Below, piece by piece: positions 7,582 through 16,315 of a stretch of DNA of 64,000 nucleotides. The notes under the pieces are model-generated. The model saw only the letters and a program-made list of their open reading frames with translations. It ran no database searches and was not told the DNA's origin. The stretch's first letter is position 1. Each line of letters starts with the position of its first letter. Both the position numbers and the translations under genes were made by a program. The DNA is from Ruegeria arenilitoris (GTDB lineage Bacteria > Pseudomonadota > Alphaproteobacteria > Rhodobacterales > Rhodobacteraceae), in NCBI RefSeq assembly GCF_013031355.1, contig NZ_WPZO01000005.1, positions 124,001-188,000 on the forward strand, given 5' to 3'.

Positions 7582-8442
7582 CTATTGGCCGTGCCAGATC
7601 GAGTAGGCCATGCGCTCTATATGCGCTGGCAGGTTCTCTTCGTACATGATCCAGTGGCTGAACTCGGGCAGCTTTATGGTCTCCTTCATCTCTTCAACCG
7701 ACTTACCCGCCTGCATGCCTTCCCAGACCGCGTTGAACAGAGCCTCGTTAAAGGCCAGATCCTCGGCCAGATGCTCGGGAGAAGACATAGCCATGTGGCC
7801 TGAGATAACAGTGTCGAAGTCCAACTCATTGGTCACGCGGCGTAGCGTGTTGAGTGACCCCACATAGTCGTGGGTGTTAAGACGACCGGGCAGGTTTACA
7901 AACCCCTGCAAATGCCAGTCCACCGCCATCAACACCTTGTCTTCAGGCATGTAGATGGCGCTGTTGCACTGGCCGTCATTGGCGCCGTAGTAGCGCATCT
8001 CGACAACCTTGCCGCCCAGATCTATGCGGTGAATGTCTCCTTCATACAGAACGTCTGGCTGCACAACGCGGTTTTCCAGATCGCGGGCGAGAAGCTCTGC
8101 ACAGCCGGCGTTTGTGACGAATTCGGCCCCCTCATCCTTGAAAATCTGACCGCCCCGAGAGTGATCGAAATGTGGATGGGAATAGAGCACCTTCACCACC
8201 GGTTGATCGGTCAGCTTGGCGATCTCGGCGCGCAATGCCTCTGCACGAAACTCTTGGTTGGGATCGACAACGAGCACGCCGTCGTCGGTGACGACCACGA
8301 GGCTTGAATAGTGCGCCATGTGGAACTGGTACACGCCATCTTTTAGTTGGGTCATCACTGGTTTGACGTCATCATCGCCTGCGGCAAGTGCGCCGCCAGC
8401 CATCAGCAGGCTGGTGCCAAGCGCGATCAGTAGCTTTCTCAT
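7582..8442 (-). CDS. Exported metallo-beta-lactamase-fold hydrolase (paralog)
   Basis: A 286-residue protein with a signal peptide (MRKLLIALGTSLLMAGGALA) and the zinc-binding SHPHFDHSRGG at about residues 88-98. The ATG follows AAAGGAG. Later metal ligands are consistent with GHMAMSSPEHL around residue 207. It lies between the cupin gene (57 bp gap) and its paralog at 6648-7517 (64 bp gap), all on the minus strand, and the LysR regulator at 9104 faces the group. Periplasmic hydrolase or thiolesterase-like activity is a fold-level guess only. Confidence 0.83.
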   Translation of the reverse strand: MRKLLIALGTSLLMAGGALAAGDDDVKPVMTQLKDGVYQFHMAHYSSLVVVTDDGVLVVDPNQEFRAEALRAEIAKLTDQPVVKVLYSHPHFDHSRGGQIFKDEGAEFVTNAGCAELLARDLENRVVQPDVLYEGDIHRIDLGGKVVEMRYYGANDGQCNSAIYMPEDKVLMAVDWHLQGFVNLPGRLNTHDYVGSLNTLRRVTNELDFDTVISGHMAMSSPEHLAEDLAFNEALFNAVWEGMQAGKSVEEMKETIKLPEFSHWIMYEENLPAHIERMAYSIWHGQ

Positions 8443-8498
8443 CGGAGTTCTCCTTTGCGGTCCGAACGACCCGGCATCGCCGGGTCATGGAAATGAAG

Positions 8499-8981
8499 TC
8501 AGTCGTGGATGGAAGGTGTTGGCAGATAGACGACACCAAAGCGCTCTTCGATCAGCGCAAAGTCGCGTTCGTTGGTATGGTTCTGCCTTGAGGTTTCCGC
8601 CATGAAGTCTTCCGCCCAGTCGCCGGGGAAGATGTAGCTGACGAGTTTTGCCGGGCTGTCGCCGACGTTCTTCATGTAGTGTGACACGCCGCGTGGGCAG
8701 TGTACGGTGTCTCCGGGGCCGATCTTGAGGACCTCATCCCCGATCTTTGCCAGCAACTCACCTTCGATAATGTGGAATGTCTGATCTTCCCACTTGTGGT
8801 AGTGGTCCGGAATTGCGCCACCGGGGCCGATCAAACCGTCGCTGATGACGTACTCGTTCGCGGTCGCGTCCTTGCCGACCACGACGCCCGTGTACTCAGT
8901 CTCCGACATCCAGAATATCTTGCTGCCATCCCACGGACTGACGACTGTCCGCTTGGTGGTTTTGTCAGTTTTTTCGGCCAT
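8499..8981 (-). CDS. Cupin-domain protein
   Basis: 160 residues forming one cupin barrel. The first metal motif is DHYHKWEDQTFHIIEGE (His60, His62, Glu65 or neighbours) and the second is CPRGVSHYMKN (His about 101). No signal peptide is visible, so it is cytoplasmic, unlike the two MBL-fold proteins encoded just downstream. Cupins of this type are small dioxygenases, isomerases or sensors. It is the first gene of a minus-strand cluster facing a LysR regulator and is therefore the most direct target of that regulator. Confidence 0.82.
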   Translation of the reverse strand: MAEKTDKTTKRTVVSPWDGSKIFWMSETEYTGVVVGKDATANEYVISDGLIGPGGAIPDHYHKWEDQTFHIIEGELLAKIGDEVLKIGPGDTVHCPRGVSHYMKNVGDSPAKLVSYIFPGDWAEDFMAETSRQNHTNERDFALIEERFGVVYLPTPSIHD

Positions 8982-9083
8982 TTTTTGATCTCCGGTTCAC
9001 CATCTTTGGGAAGCGTTTTGAGGTTATGCAGAGAACATGGAGCCTGTCGGCCTGTTGATAAACAGCGTTGAATGCAGAACATA

Positions 9084-9100
9084 ATGAACTAAAAGTTCAT
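9084..9100. promoter_or_regulatory. Palindrome upstream of LysR, probable autoregulatory operator
   Basis: ATGAACT-AAA-AGTTCAT is a perfect 7-bp inverted repeat with a 3-bp centre. It ends only 3 bp before the LysR ATG at 9104, where a Shine-Dalgarno sequence would normally sit. Binding here would affect initiation of the regulator gene directly, and it faces the cupin promoter. Confidence 0.55.
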
Positions 9101-9103
9101 AAT

Positions 9104-10012
9104 ATGGATAAACTCAGAAACATGCGGCTCTTTTGCCGTGTCGTGGAACTCGGCAGCTTTGTGCGGGCGGCCAAGGACCAAAACGTCAGCCCAACGATCG
9201 TTGGTCGCCACATCGACAATCTGGAAAAATCCTTGGCGGTGCGCCTTCTGAATCGGACAACCCGAACCATGGAAATCACCGAGGCTGGCAGGCGCTACTA
9301 TGAGGGCTGCAAACGCCTCATTGACCAGATCGAAGCCTTGGAGCACTCGGTTGCGGACGATCCATCCACTCTGCCGTCAGGTATCATCAAGGTGGCTGCA
9401 CCCGAGGGACTTGGAACGCCCTTGTTGTTGGACGCGATAGAGTCGTTCCAACACATCCATCCAAACATCAGCGTTGACCTTCTGCTCGACAACAACCCAA
9501 CAGATATCGTCGGTGAAACCGTCGATATCGCAATACGTCTTGCAACCGTGCTGGAGGACTCCTCGCTGATTGTTCGTAAACTCACGGAAACTCGTTTGCG
9601 GCTACTTTCTTCACCGCGATACCTCGAACGTCACGGCTCGCCGAGAAACATTGGCGATCTGCGTCACCATGATTGTCTAAATTTCAGCACGGAACGCTAT
9701 GGCGGCAACTGGCCGTACTTGTCGAATGGCAAGATCAGGAAGTTCAACACCGATTGGAAATTCGTGACCAATCACACACAAACCTATCTCGATGCGATTT
9801 CGCGCGGTATTGGTCTGGGGTTGTCACCGATGATCGTGGCGCGATCACTGGTGCAGAGCGGGGAAATAGAAGTTGTCGAACTCGATGAAGAGCTTCCGGA
9901 CGTCGGCGTGTTCCTGGTTCTGCCCTACCGCGACCTCATCCCCAAACGAGTGTCGCTGTTCGCTGATCACCTCGCACAGGTAGTCAAACAAAAACCAGAA
10001 GCGGACGTTTGA
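9104..10012 (+). CDS. LysR family transcriptional regulator
   Basis: About 302 residues. The N-terminal winged helix (LFCRVVELGSFVRAAKDQNV, ending in RLLNRTTRTMEITEAG) is the CrgA/AaeR-like LTTR form, followed by a periplasmic-binding-type effector domain. The ATG at 9104 gives the usual start MDKLRNMRLF; a TTG at 9068 would add 12 residues. No clear Shine-Dalgarno is present because a palindrome occupies that place. It is divergent from the cupin/MBL/MBL/GrxB genes and probably controls them. Confidence 0.88.
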   Translation: MDKLRNMRLFCRVVELGSFVRAAKDQNVSPTIVGRHIDNLEKSLAVRLLNRTTRTMEITEAGRRYYEGCKRLIDQIEALEHSVADDPSTLPSGIIKVAAPEGLGTPLLLDAIESFQHIHPNISVDLLLDNNPTDIVGETVDIAIRLATVLEDSSLIVRKLTETRLRLLSSPRYLERHGSPRNIGDLRHHDCLNFSTERYGGNWPYLSNGKIRKFNTDWKFVTNHTQTYLDAISRGIGLGLSPMIVARSLVQSGEIEVVELDEELPDVGVFLVLPYRDLIPKRVSLFADHLAQVVKQKPEADV

Positions 10013-10231
10013 CGAAGGTTCGGATTGTTGCGCACCGCCGACTTCGGTTAGCGCGTCGAGCGCACAGGCGCAGCGAATGGCTGGGTCGGTTAGGCTGCAT
10101 TGCAGCACGGTTTGACTCGATGAATGACCGTAACAGGCCGTGGTTGATGGAAAAATGGAGGTGGGAAGCTTAAAACACTGCGGATTTTCGTTTGTCCTAG
10201 TCTATTGAACCAATCAAGGTCGAAGATACAG

Positions 10232-11149
10232 TCATTGAGCAAGCTCAAGCGTCGGACTTTGTATCGCCAGCTCTTCGACCACTTCAAACAATGTCTTTTC
10301 GAACAGAAGCAGGGCATCAGACTTCGAGCCCGAGACGGGATAGAGAAGGCCAAACGTCATCCAACGTTCAGGTGATACTGGCACGAGCGCAAGTTTGTCT
10401 GATTTGGTTTGCGCGGCAACCAACTCGTCTGCGATTGTTACGCCAGCACCTTCCGCGACAAGCGAGCACGCGAGTTGAGATGCTGCCACTTCGCAGGTTT
10501 GCAGTGGGACAACACCCGCCGAGCGAAAAATATCGTCCAATTGGTCACGCAACAACAGACCGTGCATTAGGCGTACAACGGTCTCACCTGCAAGATCATC
10601 CGCCGTCAGTTCACTATGGGACGAAAGTCGATGATCCAGAGGCAAAACGGCTTGGGCTCTCACTCTCAACAGTGGTTTCGTGACAATGCCCGGATGATCG
10701 ACTGGCAACGCACCAATTCCGATGTCGTATTCCCGTCCGGCCAACCATTTTCCCGCTTCACGCCTTGCTCGAACATCAAGGTTGATATTTGTGCCGGGGT
10801 TGTTCTTCATAAAGCGCGCTACAGCCGGAGCCGACAGGGATTGCGCAATTCGGGGCATGGTCACGATCCGCAGAGTTTCCGTGCGACCCGCCCGGATTTC
10901 GGCGGCGATGCGCGGAACTTCATCAAGGTTGTCCAGGATGCGGCCCGCCTCGCGGTAGAATGCCAACCCTTCGGGTGTCGGGGTCAGATTGCGACCACTG
11001 CGATCAAACAACGTCAGCTTGAGTTCAGCCTCGAGCCCCGAGATCAGGCGGCTGATCGCAGGCTGACTAAGGTGAAGGATTTCAGACGCAGCGACAAGCG
11101 AGCCTTCGGACAATGTCGCGCGAAACGCGCGCAGGGCTTTGATGTTCAT
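10232..11149 (-). CDS. LysR family transcriptional regulator of the Tct locus
   Basis: 305 residues, starting MNIKALRAFRATLSEGSLVA with the standard LTTR helix-turn-helix (LHLSQPAISRLISGLEAEL) and a two-lobe effector domain. It is divergent from tctC (103 bp gap) and so most likely governs TctCBA and the lyase. The effector is probably the imported carboxylate or a metabolite of it. Confidence 0.9.
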   Translation of the reverse strand: MNIKALRAFRATLSEGSLVAASEILHLSQPAISRLISGLEAELKLTLFDRSGRNLTPTPEGLAFYREAGRILDNLDEVPRIAAEIRAGRTETLRIVTMPRIAQSLSAPAVARFMKNNPGTNINLDVRARREAGKWLAGREYDIGIGALPVDHPGIVTKPLLRVRAQAVLPLDHRLSSHSELTADDLAGETVVRLMHGLLLRDQLDDIFRSAGVVPLQTCEVAASQLACSLVAEGAGVTIADELVAAQTKSDKLALVPVSPERWMTFGLLYPVSGSKSDALLLFEKTLFEVVEELAIQSPTLELAQ

Positions 11150-11252
11150 CCCGGAATGCTTTCGTATTTTGCAAGAGTAGATAACACCTTTGCATTTTTT
11201 ACAATTGATGTTTTGGCGTAGTTTGATCCCAAGCTAAATTGGGAGGTTACTC

Positions 11253-12212
11253 ATGAAACGCAGAACGCTACTTGGTGCTGCAATTGCCGCCATTGCCGTC
11301 ACCGCAACGGCCACAGCGACCCTTGCCGCAGATTGGCCGAAACGGCCGATCAATCTGGTTGTACCATACAAGGCGGGGGGTGGGACTGATGCCTATGCCC
11401 GCGCGATCTCGGCCGCTGCGGAAGGCGTGCTGGATGTGCCGGTTGTCGTGGTCAACAAGCCGGGGTCGGGTGGCCTGAACGGTGCCAATGCAGTGGTTGG
11501 TGCTCGGCCGGACGGGTACACATTGATGATGACGTCCGGAGGATCGTTCCTGCTGTCGACGATGACCCGGGACACCGACATTGATGCGTTGGAGAGCTTC
11601 GATTTCGTCGCCCAGGTCGGACAATTGCAGACGTCACTTATGGTGCCTGTCAACAGCCCGTATCAGACCGTTCAGGATGTGATCGACGCGGCCAAGGCTA
11701 ATCCCGGCGATCTGCGTTGGGCGCATTCGGGGCGTGGCGGGTTCCACCATGTCGGCGGTTTGGGCTTTCTGGCCAGCAACGGGATCGACGCGCAAGATGT
11801 GCCGTTCAAAGGCGGTGGGCCGACCCGGGCTGCTCTGATCGGTGAACAGGCTGATTTCGGGTTCCTTGGTGTTCAGCAACTGGCCGGTTTCGAAGAACAG
11901 TTGCGCGCACTGGCCGTCAACAGCCAGGATCGGGATGGTATCATGAGTGATGTACCCTCGTTTGGTGAGTTGGGCATTCCATTTGCCGCAGTATCATCGC
12001 CAGTGATCGTGTTTGCCCCCAAGGGCACACCGGCAGAAGTGGTCGCGGCGATGGAAACTGCACTTGAGCAGATCGCGGCAAAGCCCGAGTTTGCCGAGCT
12101 ACTCGCCTCGCGCGGAACTGGTCCAGTTTATCAAAGTGGCAAAGACGCCAAAGCAACGTTGTCCACGATGAAAGAGGACGCCACTCCTCTGGTTCAAAGC
12201 CTGACCAACTAA
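11253..12212 (+). CDS. tctC: Tripartite tricarboxylate transporter substrate-binding protein (Bug/TctC)
   Basis: 319 residues with a signal peptide (MKRRTLLGAAIAAIAVTATA, cleavage near LAA-DW), then the Bug-family N-terminus WPKRPINLVVPYKAGGGTD and the conserved VVVNKPGSGGLNGA segment. It is the periplasmic receptor that delivers a small carboxylate to TctAB. The ATG follows GGGAGG. It heads an operon tctC-tctB-tctA-lyase. Bug receptors bind diverse ligands (citrate, glutarate, phthalates), so the actual substrate is unknown. Confidence 0.92.
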   Translation: MKRRTLLGAAIAAIAVTATATATLAADWPKRPINLVVPYKAGGGTDAYARAISAAAEGVLDVPVVVVNKPGSGGLNGANAVVGARPDGYTLMMTSGGSFLLSTMTRDTDIDALESFDFVAQVGQLQTSLMVPVNSPYQTVQDVIDAAKANPGDLRWAHSGRGGFHHVGGLGFLASNGIDAQDVPFKGGGPTRAALIGEQADFGFLGVQQLAGFEEQLRALAVNSQDRDGIMSDVPSFGELGIPFAAVSSPVIVFAPKGTPAEVVAAMETALEQIAAKPEFAELLASRGTGPVYQSGKDAKATLSTMKEDATPLVQSLTN

Positions 12213-12281
12213 CGTCCTCAGGGCCGGGTGAGCTGTAGTCACCCGGTCCCCCTTGTACCTGTTGAATTCGGGAGGAAAGAC

Positions 12282-12749
12282 ATGCGTGCCTATACAGAAG
12301 GTCTGGTGCTTGCCCTTATCTCTCTTTTTGCTCTCTGGGGGGCCTGGCAAGTGCCTGCGCCGTCTCCGGGGGATACCTGGGCCGGGATCGTTCCATTCTC
12401 TGCCGCTCTCGCCTTGCTCGCTCTGTCCGGAGTGATGCTGTTGGGTGCTACGCGCCAGACGGCGGGCGACACTGGCAACGATCAAGACAGCGGTGCGACC
12501 TTGCAGATCATCGGTCTGTTTATCATTGCTTTGGTGTATCAGCAGTCGTTCCGCTGGTTTGGTTACCTGCTGCCGACCGCGATCGCGGCCCCGGTTGTCC
12601 TTTCTATTTTCGGCGTACGCAGCCGGATCGGTCTGGCCCTGTCCGTTGTTCTTTGTCCGCTGATCTTCCATCTCATCTTTTTCGTCCTGCTGGGCGTGTT
12701 CCCGCCATACGGCGAGGTCTTCGACCTGCTCAGCTGGATTCAGGGGTAA
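12282..12749 (+). CDS. tctB: Tripartite tricarboxylate transporter small membrane subunit (TctB)
   Basis: About 155 residues with four predicted membrane segments (around residues 5-20, 33-55, 78-110 and 118-145). The start at 12282 is preceded by GGGAGGAAAG. Its place between tctC and tctA and its size match TctB. With TctA it forms the sodium- or proton-coupled permease of the system. Confidence 0.9.
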   Translation: MRAYTEGLVLALISLFALWGAWQVPAPSPGDTWAGIVPFSAALALLALSGVMLLGATRQTAGDTGNDQDSGATLQIIGLFIIALVYQQSFRWFGYLLPTAIAAPVVLSIFGVRSRIGLALSVVLCPLIFHLIFFVLLGVFPPYGEVFDLLSWIQG

Positions 12750-12755
12750 AATACC

Positions 12756-14270
12756 ATGGAGATTTTTCCCGCACTTCTGTCGGTGATCACTGACCCTACG
12801 TTGCTTTTTGCCATCGTTCTTGCAGCTGTCGTGGGGATGGTAGTTGGTGCGACACCCGGCCTGACTGCCTCTGCGGCCATCGCGATGTTGCTGCCCATCA
12901 CGTTTTATATGTCGCCGATCTTTGCACTGGCGTTTCTGTACGTGATCGGCAAGTCCGGTAGGTATGGCGGTTCGATCGCGGCAATCCTGTTCAACACACC
13001 GGGTACGGCGGCCAGCGCTGCAACGCAGATCGATGGCTACCCATTGGCGCGCGCAGGCAAGGCCGGAAAGGCGATGAAAGTGGCAACAATCTCGTCCATC
13101 ATCGGCGACCTGATGGGAGATATCCTGCTTGTCATCGGTGTTGGCTTCATCGCGGCCATTGCCCTGAAACTCGGCCCGCCGGAAACGTTTGCCATCTACT
13201 TTGCCGCTTTTGTCGTCATCGGTTCGGTCATCGGCAATTCCATCGTCAAAGGACTGGCGTCGGCATTGTTGGGGATCCTGATCGCCATGGTTGGTTTGGA
13301 CCCGATTTCGAGCGAGGAGCGTTACACATTCGGGTCGTTCGATCTGTCCAATGGCGTCGGGCTTGTACCGCTGATGATTGGCGTTTTTGTTTTGGGCGAG
13401 GTATTCGCTCAGTTGGACACCCGTCGCAAGGCGACCGATGAGACCGAGGAAAACGAAAGCACGGAAGACGGAAACAGCCTGACCTGGGAGGAATACAAAC
13501 CCTGTCTACCGCATGCCTTGCGTGGTGGATTCATCGGCGCAGGTATCGGTGTTCTGCCCGGTCTGGGCTCGGCCATCGCAGCATTCATTTCATACGGAGA
13601 AGGTAAGCGCCGCGCCAAAAACGCCGAAATGTGGGGCAAGGGGGCGCTGGAAGGCGTTGCCGCGCCTGAAGCCGCCAACAATGCTGTGTCCGGTCCGTCG
13701 ATGGCTCCATTGCTGACACTGGGCATTCCGGGTTCGACCATCGGGGCAATCCTGTTGGGAGTTTTCCTGATCCACGGCATTCAGGTTGGTCCGACCCTGT
13801 TCCTGACAGACAAGGAACTGGTCTACAAACTTTTCGCCTGCGGTATGCTCGGTATCCTGGCCTATGGTTTGATCGGCTATTTCGGTGCCACGCAAGTTGC
13901 CCGTCTTATCCTGAAAATTCCGACCAATGTTCTGTATCCGCTGATATTCCTGACCGCCTTCGTGGCAGCCTATTCCGCCCGCGGATCGATGTTCGACGTG
14001 ACCGTCATGACGTTTGCAGGGTTTGCGGGTTGGCTGATGCGGAAATACGACTTTAACGTTGCAGCGTTCGTAATTTCTTTTGTCCTGGCCAAGGGTGCCG
14101 AGGAAACTTTCCGCCAATCCCTGCTGATGTCCGAGGGCGGTGCGATGATCTTTGTCGAGCGTCCCATAGCGTTGGCTTTTATCATCGTCGGTCTTGCCGC
14201 CTTGGCGTTCAGGATCAGAGGCATCGTCAAAGAACGCCGCATCGCACGCGGGGGGCTGGAAGATGCTTGA
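12756..14270 (+). CDS. tctA: Tripartite tricarboxylate transporter large membrane subunit (TctA)
   Basis: 504 residues, about 11-12 membrane segments. The TctA signatures are VVGATPGLTASAAIAMLLP (about 29-47), SGRYGGSIAAILFNTPGTAA (about 67-86) and a second GVLPGLGSAIAAFISYGEG element near residue 266. It forms the main permease with TctB. The gene begins 6 bp after tctB, and its last 8 bp overlap the start of the lyase gene, indicating translational coupling. Confidence 0.93.
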   Translation: MEIFPALLSVITDPTLLFAIVLAAVVGMVVGATPGLTASAAIAMLLPITFYMSPIFALAFLYVIGKSGRYGGSIAAILFNTPGTAASAATQIDGYPLARAGKAGKAMKVATISSIIGDLMGDILLVIGVGFIAAIALKLGPPETFAIYFAAFVVIGSVIGNSIVKGLASALLGILIAMVGLDPISSEERYTFGSFDLSNGVGLVPLMIGVFVLGEVFAQLDTRRKATDETEENESTEDGNSLTWEEYKPCLPHALRGGFIGAGIGVLPGLGSAIAAFISYGEGKRRAKNAEMWGKGALEGVAAPEAANNAVSGPSMAPLLTLGIPGSTIGAILLGVFLIHGIQVGPTLFLTDKELVYKLFACGMLGILAYGLIGYFGATQVARLILKIPTNVLYPLIFLTAFVAAYSARGSMFDVTVMTFAGFAGWLMRKYDFNVAAFVISFVLAKGAEETFRQSLLMSEGGAMIFVERPIALAFIIVGLAALAFRIRGIVKERRIARGGLEDA

Positions 14271-15378
14271 CTATGGTATCTACCGGGATTGCTTTTCCAG
14301 CGCGGACATGCGGTCTATCTGGTGCGAGCACGCGACGATATCTGCCTGGTTAAAGGTCGAACAGGTTTTTGCAGCGCGTCAGGCAGCAGCGGGGCTGATC
14401 CCAACCAAAGCTGCTGCCGCGCTCGAAGCGGTTTCAATCTGCGATCTAAATCTGGCCGAACTGCAGGCTGAGATGATCCTTGTCGGGCGCCCAATCGTTG
14501 GGCTGGTAAAGCAGTTGCGCGGATTACTGCCGGACCACGCGGCCCATGTGCATTTCCGTGCGACAACGCAGGATGTCATGGACACAGCATTGGCGCTGCA
14601 GATGAAACTGGGGCTGGAGCAGATACAATGCACCCTCCGCAATGTCATGGCAGCAATCCATCATCATGTTTCTGCTCACCCGGACACAATGATGATGGGG
14701 AGAACCAATGGTCAGCATGCTGTGCCGATCCGCCTTGCCACGAAACTTGAGGTCTGGCGATCTGAACTGGGCCGGCGATCTGAGGCACTTCAAGATGCGG
14801 CAAAACGTGGATTGAATGTTCAGATTGGTGGTCCCGTCGGGGACTTGCGTAACTATGAAAATGGCACCGGCCATCAGATAAAACGGGACGTTGCGCACGC
14901 GCTCGGGCTCAATGTGGTCGAGCCGCACTGGCAGAACGCTCGTGACGGGGTCGCCGAAATTCTCACAGCGCTTGGGGCGCTCTGCGGGACGCTTTGTAAA
15001 ATTGCCCACAATGTCAATCAACTGTCATCATCCGACATTGGTGAATTCGCTGAAAGGCACGAGCCCGGAAAAGGAGCGTCCTCTGCGATGGCCCACAAAC
15101 GAAATCAACGGGCATCGGAGTTTGGCGAAGCCGTCGCCCGGCTGGGACGCCAGCGGGCAGAGCAGATTGGCGAACTGACCCACCATGAACACGAACGATC
15201 CGGTGGGGTCTGGATCGGTGAGTGGATCGTTGTTCCCGAAACATTTCTTCTGACCTCTGGCGCGCTGCAGTGGTCGGAACAGATGTTCAAAAACTTGGTG
15301 GTCGATACTGATGCAATGGAGAGCCTTGTTTCGTCGCAGTGCGCTTCAACTAGTATCTGGTCAACAGATAGGATGTAA
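14263..15378 (+). CDS. Fumarase/aspartase-superfamily lyase, PcaB/adenylosuccinate-lyase-like, C-terminally shortened
   Basis: 371 residues. Superfamily motifs are HFRATTQDVMDTALALQMK, GRTNGQHAVP and the signature GKGASSAMAHKRNQRASEF, closest to 3-carboxymuconate cycloisomerase or adenylosuccinate lyase-type proteins, which are usually about 450 residues. The frame ends right after FKNLVVDTDAM, where family members continue with about 80 residues of C-terminal helices. The last 25 bp of the frame hold a LysR-type palindrome, so the end looks like a recombination or deletion product. In the second motif Asn replaces the common His (GRTHGQ). It overlaps tctA by 8 bp and presumably acted on the imported acid; activity is doubtful. 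Confidence 0.75.
   Translation: MLDYGIYRDCFSSADMRSIWCEHATISAWLKVEQVFAARQAAAGLIPTKAAAALEAVSICDLNLAELQAEMILVGRPIVGLVKQLRGLLPDHAAHVHFRATTQDVMDTALALQMKLGLEQIQCTLRNVMAAIHHHVSAHPDTMMMGRTNGQHAVPIRLATKLEVWRSELGRRSEALQDAAKRGLNVQIGGPVGDLRNYENGTGHQIKRDVAHALGLNVVEPHWQNARDGVAEILTALGALCGTLCKIAHNVNQLSSSDIGEFAERHEPGKGASSAMAHKRNQRASEFGEAVARLGRQRAEQIGELTHHEHERSGGVWIGEWIVVPETFLLTSGALQWSEQMFKNLVVDTDAMESLVSSQCASTSIWSTDRM
15354..15370. promoter_or_regulatory. LysR-type operator (TATCT-N7-AGATA), site 1
   Basis: TATCT-GGTCAAC-AGATA is a 17-bp LTTR-style palindrome that matches, on the opposite strand, the site at 17233-17249 in front of a LysR gene. It is 63 bp upstream of the NmrA-like start at 15434 and lies within the last codons of the preceding lyase frame. 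The two matching sites tie the NmrA-like gene to that regulator. Confidence 0.65.
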
Positions 15379-15433
15379 CTAAACGCATCGCATGATTGCC
15401 TGTAAAAGCATCGCTGAAACAGGAGATACCATC

Positions 15434-16315
15434 ATGACAAAGAAGATCACCATTATCGGCGCCACAGGCCATCTGGGGCATCGCGTAACCGCAAAGCTCG
15501 TGGAGAAAGGCGCAGAAGTGACCGCCATCGTGCGGGATCCGGTGGCGGCAAAGTCAGCTCTGCCCGCAGAAGTACGCCTTGTTCACGGCGACGTGTCGGA
15601 TCCGGCCGGCCTGACAACGGCTTTGCAGGGCACTGAGACGCTGTACATCACACTAAACACCGAGTCGCTGGACACCACCTTGCCGTTCCACACCGAACGC
15701 GAAGGTGTGATCAACGTCGTCGCGGCGGCGAAAGAAGCCGGCGTTCAGCACATCATGCAAATTGCAGGAGTCGACTACGCGCATCCCGAGTTTTCGACCG
15801 AGGGTATGGCCTATGGCACCAATGCCATCCGCAAAGGCGGGATCGATGCCATCAAGACATCAGGCATTCCCTATACATTCTTCTATTGCTCGTTCTTCCT
15901 GGATTCACTTCCCAAGCTCTTGATGGATAATCAACTGGCCGTTATTGGAAATCACGTTCATCCGATTTGGTTCACCAATTCCAGCGATCTGGCGGAACTT
16001 GTCTTCAATGCCGTGGGGAATGACGCAGCCAAAAACAAAGAGTTTGCCGTTCAGGGTCAACAAGCCAAGACCTATACCGAGGCATCGATCGAGTTTCTGG
16101 GAGCTTACGCTCCTGAGGCAGAAGTTATCCGGTTGCCGATGGAGGCTGTAGGCCAAATGGGATTGCCGGACGAGCAGGCGACATTTATCGAACACGTGCT
16201 GACATTCGTACAGCAGCTGAAGGAAGAGCTGGTGTCTGCTGAAACCTGGCGGGTACTTGGATCGCCGAAGCACACGATTTCCTCTTTTGCCGAGGAACTT
16301 CGCGGCGAGATCTAA
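15434..16315 (+). CDS. NmrA-like NAD(P)-binding oxidoreductase
   Basis: About 293 residues from the ATG at 15434, preceded by AGGAGA. The N-terminal Rossmann motif is ITIIGATGHLGHRV (GxxGxxG at residues 9-15), and the atypical short-chain reductase pattern of NmrA/NAD(P)H-binding proteins follows (VRLVHGDVSDPAGLTTAL). Functions in this family range from quinone reductase to regulator; substrate unknown. It converges on the LysR gene 16312-17214, the two frames overlapping by 4 bp tail to tail. A palindrome shared with that LysR promoter lies upstream. Confidence 0.85.
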   Translation: MTKKITIIGATGHLGHRVTAKLVEKGAEVTAIVRDPVAAKSALPAEVRLVHGDVSDPAGLTTALQGTETLYITLNTESLDTTLPFHTEREGVINVVAAAKEAGVQHIMQIAGVDYAHPEFSTEGMAYGTNAIRKGGIDAIKTSGIPYTFFYCSFFLDSLPKLLMDNQLAVIGNHVHPIWFTNSSDLAELVFNAVGNDAAKNKEFAVQGQQAKTYTEASIEFLGAYAPEAEVIRLPMEAVGQMGLPDEQATFIEHVLTFVQQLKEELVSAETWRVLGSPKHTISSFAEELRGEI

